Assembly (NCBI GenBank): GCA_020850995.1
Contig: JADZDP010000158.1
Coordinates: 19,137-83,136, forward strand
DNA length: 64,000 nucleotides
Direction: 5' to 3'
DNA from: Deltaproteobacteria bacterium
Lineage (GTDB): Bacteria > Myxococcota > UBA727 > VGSZ01
Part shown: one piece after another, positions 62,120 through 64,000 of the stretch
Numbering within the stretch: the first letter of the stretch is position 1
Layout: every line of letters begins with the position of its first letter
Notes under the pieces: generated by a model
Told to the model about the DNA's origin: nothing
The model's input: only the letters and a program-made list of their open reading frames with translations
The model's database searches: none
Made by a program: the position numbers and the translations under genes

Positions 62120-63793
62120 GTGAGCGCGGTCGACCCCTTGCACACGCATCCCACCACGCAGCCGAACGCCTCGTCCGCACCTGCCACGCGACGACCACGC
62201 GTGTCCGGCTACGCCGCTGCGCTCGCTGCGCTGCTCATCGTCACCGGCGCGACGATCGTGGGCGGCATGCTGCGCTCGTCGGCGACCTTCGATGAGATCG
62301 TGGCCGTGGCCGGTGGCGCGCGCGGCTACCAAACCGGGGACTGGGCGGTCATGCCGGAGCACCCGCCGCTGACGCTCTACCTGTACGGGCTGCCGGTGTA
62401 CCTGAGCGGCATCAACTACCCGCCGGAGATCGGGCCCATCGGCGGCCCCGGCGTACCGATGGCGCGGCGCTACGAGTACGCACGCGACCTCTACTGGGAG
62501 CTCGGCAACGACCCCGAGCGCGTCGCGTTGCTCGCACGCCTGCCGGCGGTGCTGTGCGCACTCGCGCTGATCGCGCTCGCGTCGCTGTTCACCCGCAGCG
62601 TCGCGGGGCCAAGCGCGGGGCTCTTGGCCGCCCTGTTGGTCGCGGCGCTCCCAGACGTCCTCGCGCACGGCGGCGTCGCCTACAACGACCTGCCCATGGC
62701 GCTCGCGCTGTTCGCGGCCGTGTGGGCCACGGACGCGGCCGTGCGGCGCCCCGGCTGGCGGTCCGCCGTGGTGGCGGGCGCGCTCATCGGCATCGCCGCA
62801 GGCGTCAAGAACAGCGCGGTCGCGTTGGCGCCCATCGGCGTCATCTTGCTCAGCTGGGAGGCGCTGGCACGCCCGCGCGACGTGGCCTGGCGCAAGGCGG
62901 TCGGCGCGGCGGCGCTCGTCGCCGTGGTGGTCGCGTACCTCACGCTGGTGGTGGTGTTCCGCGGCGATGTTCTGCTCGTGGAGTACCGCTCGGGGCTGCG
63001 CTGGGCGTTCGGCCACACGCACGAGATGCGCGTCCCCGCGTACTTGCTTGGGCAGCGCAGCGAGGGGGGCTGGTGGTACTACTTCCCGGTCGCGTTCATC
63101 TTCAAGACCTCGGCGGGCTTGCACGTGCTGATGGTGCTGGCGCTCGGCACCTTCGCGGTCGCCGCGCGTCGGCGGCAGCTCTCTCTCGTCGCGCCGCTTC
63201 GTCCCATGGTGGTGCTGGCGAGCGTGTTCCTCGCGTTGCTGCTCATGTCCGATCTCAACATCGGCTTCCGTCACGCGATGCCCGTGTTGCCTCCTCTCTG
63301 CGTCATGACGGCGGTGGGCGTGCACCGCCTCTGGCGCACGGCGGGGCGCGCGCTGGGCGCCGTCGTAGTGGCATCGACGTCATGGATGGTGATCCACGTC
63401 GCGGGCCACTACCCGCACTTTCTCGCGTACCTGAGCGAGTACCGCCCGGGCGTCGAAGGGAACTACCAGGTGCTCGCCGACTCCAGCCTCGACTGGGGCC
63501 AGGGCCTGCTCGAGCTGCGCGACTTCATGCACGAAAACGGTATCGCCAGCGTGTACCTGAGCTACTTCGGGTCTGCGCCGCCCTCGGGCTACGGCATCGC
63601 GTACGTGCCGTGGGAGAGCGTCCTCACTCTGGCAACGCTGGAGGAGCCGGTCCCGACCCCTCGCTGGGCTGCGATCTCGGCGACCAACCTCGCGGGTCAG
63701 TACCTCCGCCGCGATCCCTTCGCCCGCTTCCGTGAGGTGCGGCCGGATCGCGTGCTTGCGCGCACCATCTACCTCTATCGGATCGAGGACTGA
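62120..63793 (+). CDS. Polytopic membrane glycosyltransferase (GT39/ArnT/PMT-like)
   Basis: The 557-residue protein has about ten to twelve hydrophobic helices. An early extracytoplasmic loop bears the acidic motif TFDEIVAVAGG (metal/catalytic Asp-Glu of the GT-C class). EHPPLTLYLYGLPVYL has the same order as in dolichyl-phosphate-mannose mannosyltransferases. The last 140 residues contain the soluble DSSLDWGQGLLELRDF segment found in bacterial relatives. Such enzymes use a polyprenyl-phosphate sugar to glycosylate a protein or lipid in the periplasm. GTG 62120 with CGAGG upstream is preferred to ATG 62084. It is separated from the signalling genes and is probably an independent unit. Confidence 0.8.
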   Translation: MSAVDPLHTHPTTQPNASSAPATRRPRVSGYAAALAALLIVTGATIVGGMLRSSATFDEIVAVAGGARGYQTGDWAVMPEHPPLTLYLYGLPVYLSGINYPPEIGPIGGPGVPMARRYEYARDLYWELGNDPERVALLARLPAVLCALALIALASLFTRSVAGPSAGLLAALLVAALPDVLAHGGVAYNDLPMALALFAAVWATDAAVRRPGWRSAVVAGALIGIAAGVKNSAVALAPIGVILLSWEALARPRDVAWRKAVGAAALVAVVVAYLTLVVVFRGDVLLVEYRSGLRWAFGHTHEMRVPAYLLGQRSEGGWWYYFPVAFIFKTSAGLHVLMVLALGTFAVAARRRQLSLVAPLRPMVVLASVFLALLLMSDLNIGFRHAMPVLPPLCVMTAVGVHRLWRTAGRALGAVVVASTSWMVIHVAGHYPHFLAYLSEYRPGVEGNYQVLADSSLDWGQGLLELRDFMHENGIASVYLSYFGSAPPSGYGIAYVPWESVLTLATLEEPVPTPRWAAISATNLAGQYLRRDPFARFREVRPDRVLARTIYLYRIED

Positions 63794-63952
63794 AGACGTG
63801 GCAGACGGTCGTCGTGATGGTGCGGCGCAGCAGACCCTCTGCCACCTTGACTCGTCGCCGTTCATTCGCGGGCGCTCTAAACAGAGACGCATTGATCGGC
63901 GATCATCGGCGTCCTCGACGAAGGGCGGCGCTGCGCCGGCGCGTGACGCCCA
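63794..63952. other. Intergenic tail with no recognised feature
   Basis: The bases after the GT39-like stop codon hold no convincing reading frame, repeat or RNA gene. The sequence is less GC-rich around 63860-63915 (CTAAACAGAGACGCATTGATCGGC), which could be a promoter area for a gene beyond the window. Confidence 0.3.
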
Positions 63953-63981
63953 CCCCCCTGCCCCCCTCCTTCGGAGGGGGC
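63953..63981 (+). terminator. GC-rich hairpin, possible terminator or dispersed palindrome
   Basis: CCCCCTCC-TTC-GGAGGGGG forms an 8-bp perfect stem with a 3-nt loop about 170 nt after the GT39-like gene. No T-run follows, so it may stop transcription only with Rho, or be a dispersed repeat. This palindrome type is common in GC-rich deltaproteobacterial genomes. Confidence 0.4.
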
Positions 63982-64000
63982 CGTGCCAGGTCCGAGCGTC

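Overview
The window is 64 kb of very GC-rich DNA with short intergenic gaps and many 1-4 nt gene overlaps. Codon use, an ExbD-type motor subunit, a MopE-like calcium/copper-binding motif inside a LamG surface protein, and several PAS/HDOD/GGDEF signalling proteins all suggest a Myxococcota (deltaproteobacterial) chromosome. This is inferred from style and family content; no rRNA or other phylogenetic marker is present. Almost the whole window is a surface-polysaccharide locus, followed by a signalling block.

Layout. Bases 1-360 are the end of an exbD-like gene closed by a clear terminator. Bases 530-5270 form an export module: an outer-membrane beta-barrel, a short OPX (Wza-like) protein, a Wzc-like tyrosine autokinase and a NusG-family antiterminator. 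A UDP-sugar dehydrogenase follows (5460-6740). Bases 6741-9910 are a scar: a decayed ISKra4-type transposase, a Wzy-like polymerase, and a duplicated, truncated 3' end of a second UDP-sugar dehydrogenase. From about 8.4 to 29.7 kb the DNA is visibly less GC-rich and looks acquired. It encodes a legionaminic-acid-like branch (cytidylyltransferase, NeuB-type synthase, CBS-nucleotidyltransferase, LegB 4,6-dehydratase) and an acetamidino-transfer set (methyltransferase, two N-acetyl sugar amidotransferases, HisH- and HisF-like ammonia-supply subunits). It also has an MBOAT/SGNH acetylation pair, a PglK-like ABC flippase, glycosyltransferases, and an MBL / Gfo-Idh / FAD-oxidoreductase group.

Bases 29.7-41.5 kb return to high GC. 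They are a tightly coupled operon of 13 genes (Gfo/Idh, NeuA-like cytidylyltransferase, 2-hydroxyacid dehydrogenase, SDR, HAD phosphatase, GT-B transferase, PIG-L deacetylase, GT4, metallophosphoesterase, ATP-grasp, SDR, PglD-like acetyltransferase, PglE-like aminotransferase). I cannot assign this operon to a described sugar pathway. Three genes on the minus strand (WbqC, GNAT, PglC-like initiating phosphoglycosyl transferase) converge on it. With the PglF-like 4,6-dehydratase at 46.6-48.6 kb and the aminotransferase and acetyltransferase, they would supply a bacillosamine-type initiating sugar. A large secreted LamG/beta-helix protein and an O-antigen ligase-like protein with a TPR tail complete the polysaccharide genes.

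Bases 51.3-61.9 kb are regulatory: three histidine kinases, a response regulator-HDOD protein, a response regulator with a degenerate HD-GYP-like output, and a GGDEF diguanylate cyclase with an intact I-site. They plausibly control the polysaccharide through phosphorelay and c-di-GMP. The window ends with a membrane-bound GT39/ArnT-like mannosyltransferase-family protein and a stable hairpin.

No tRNA, rRNA or CRISPR array was seen. The points most worth following up are the paired amidotransferases (one with an altered PP-loop) sharing a HisF that lacks both cyclase aspartates, the unassigned 13-gene operon, and the recombination scar at 6.7-9.9 kb.
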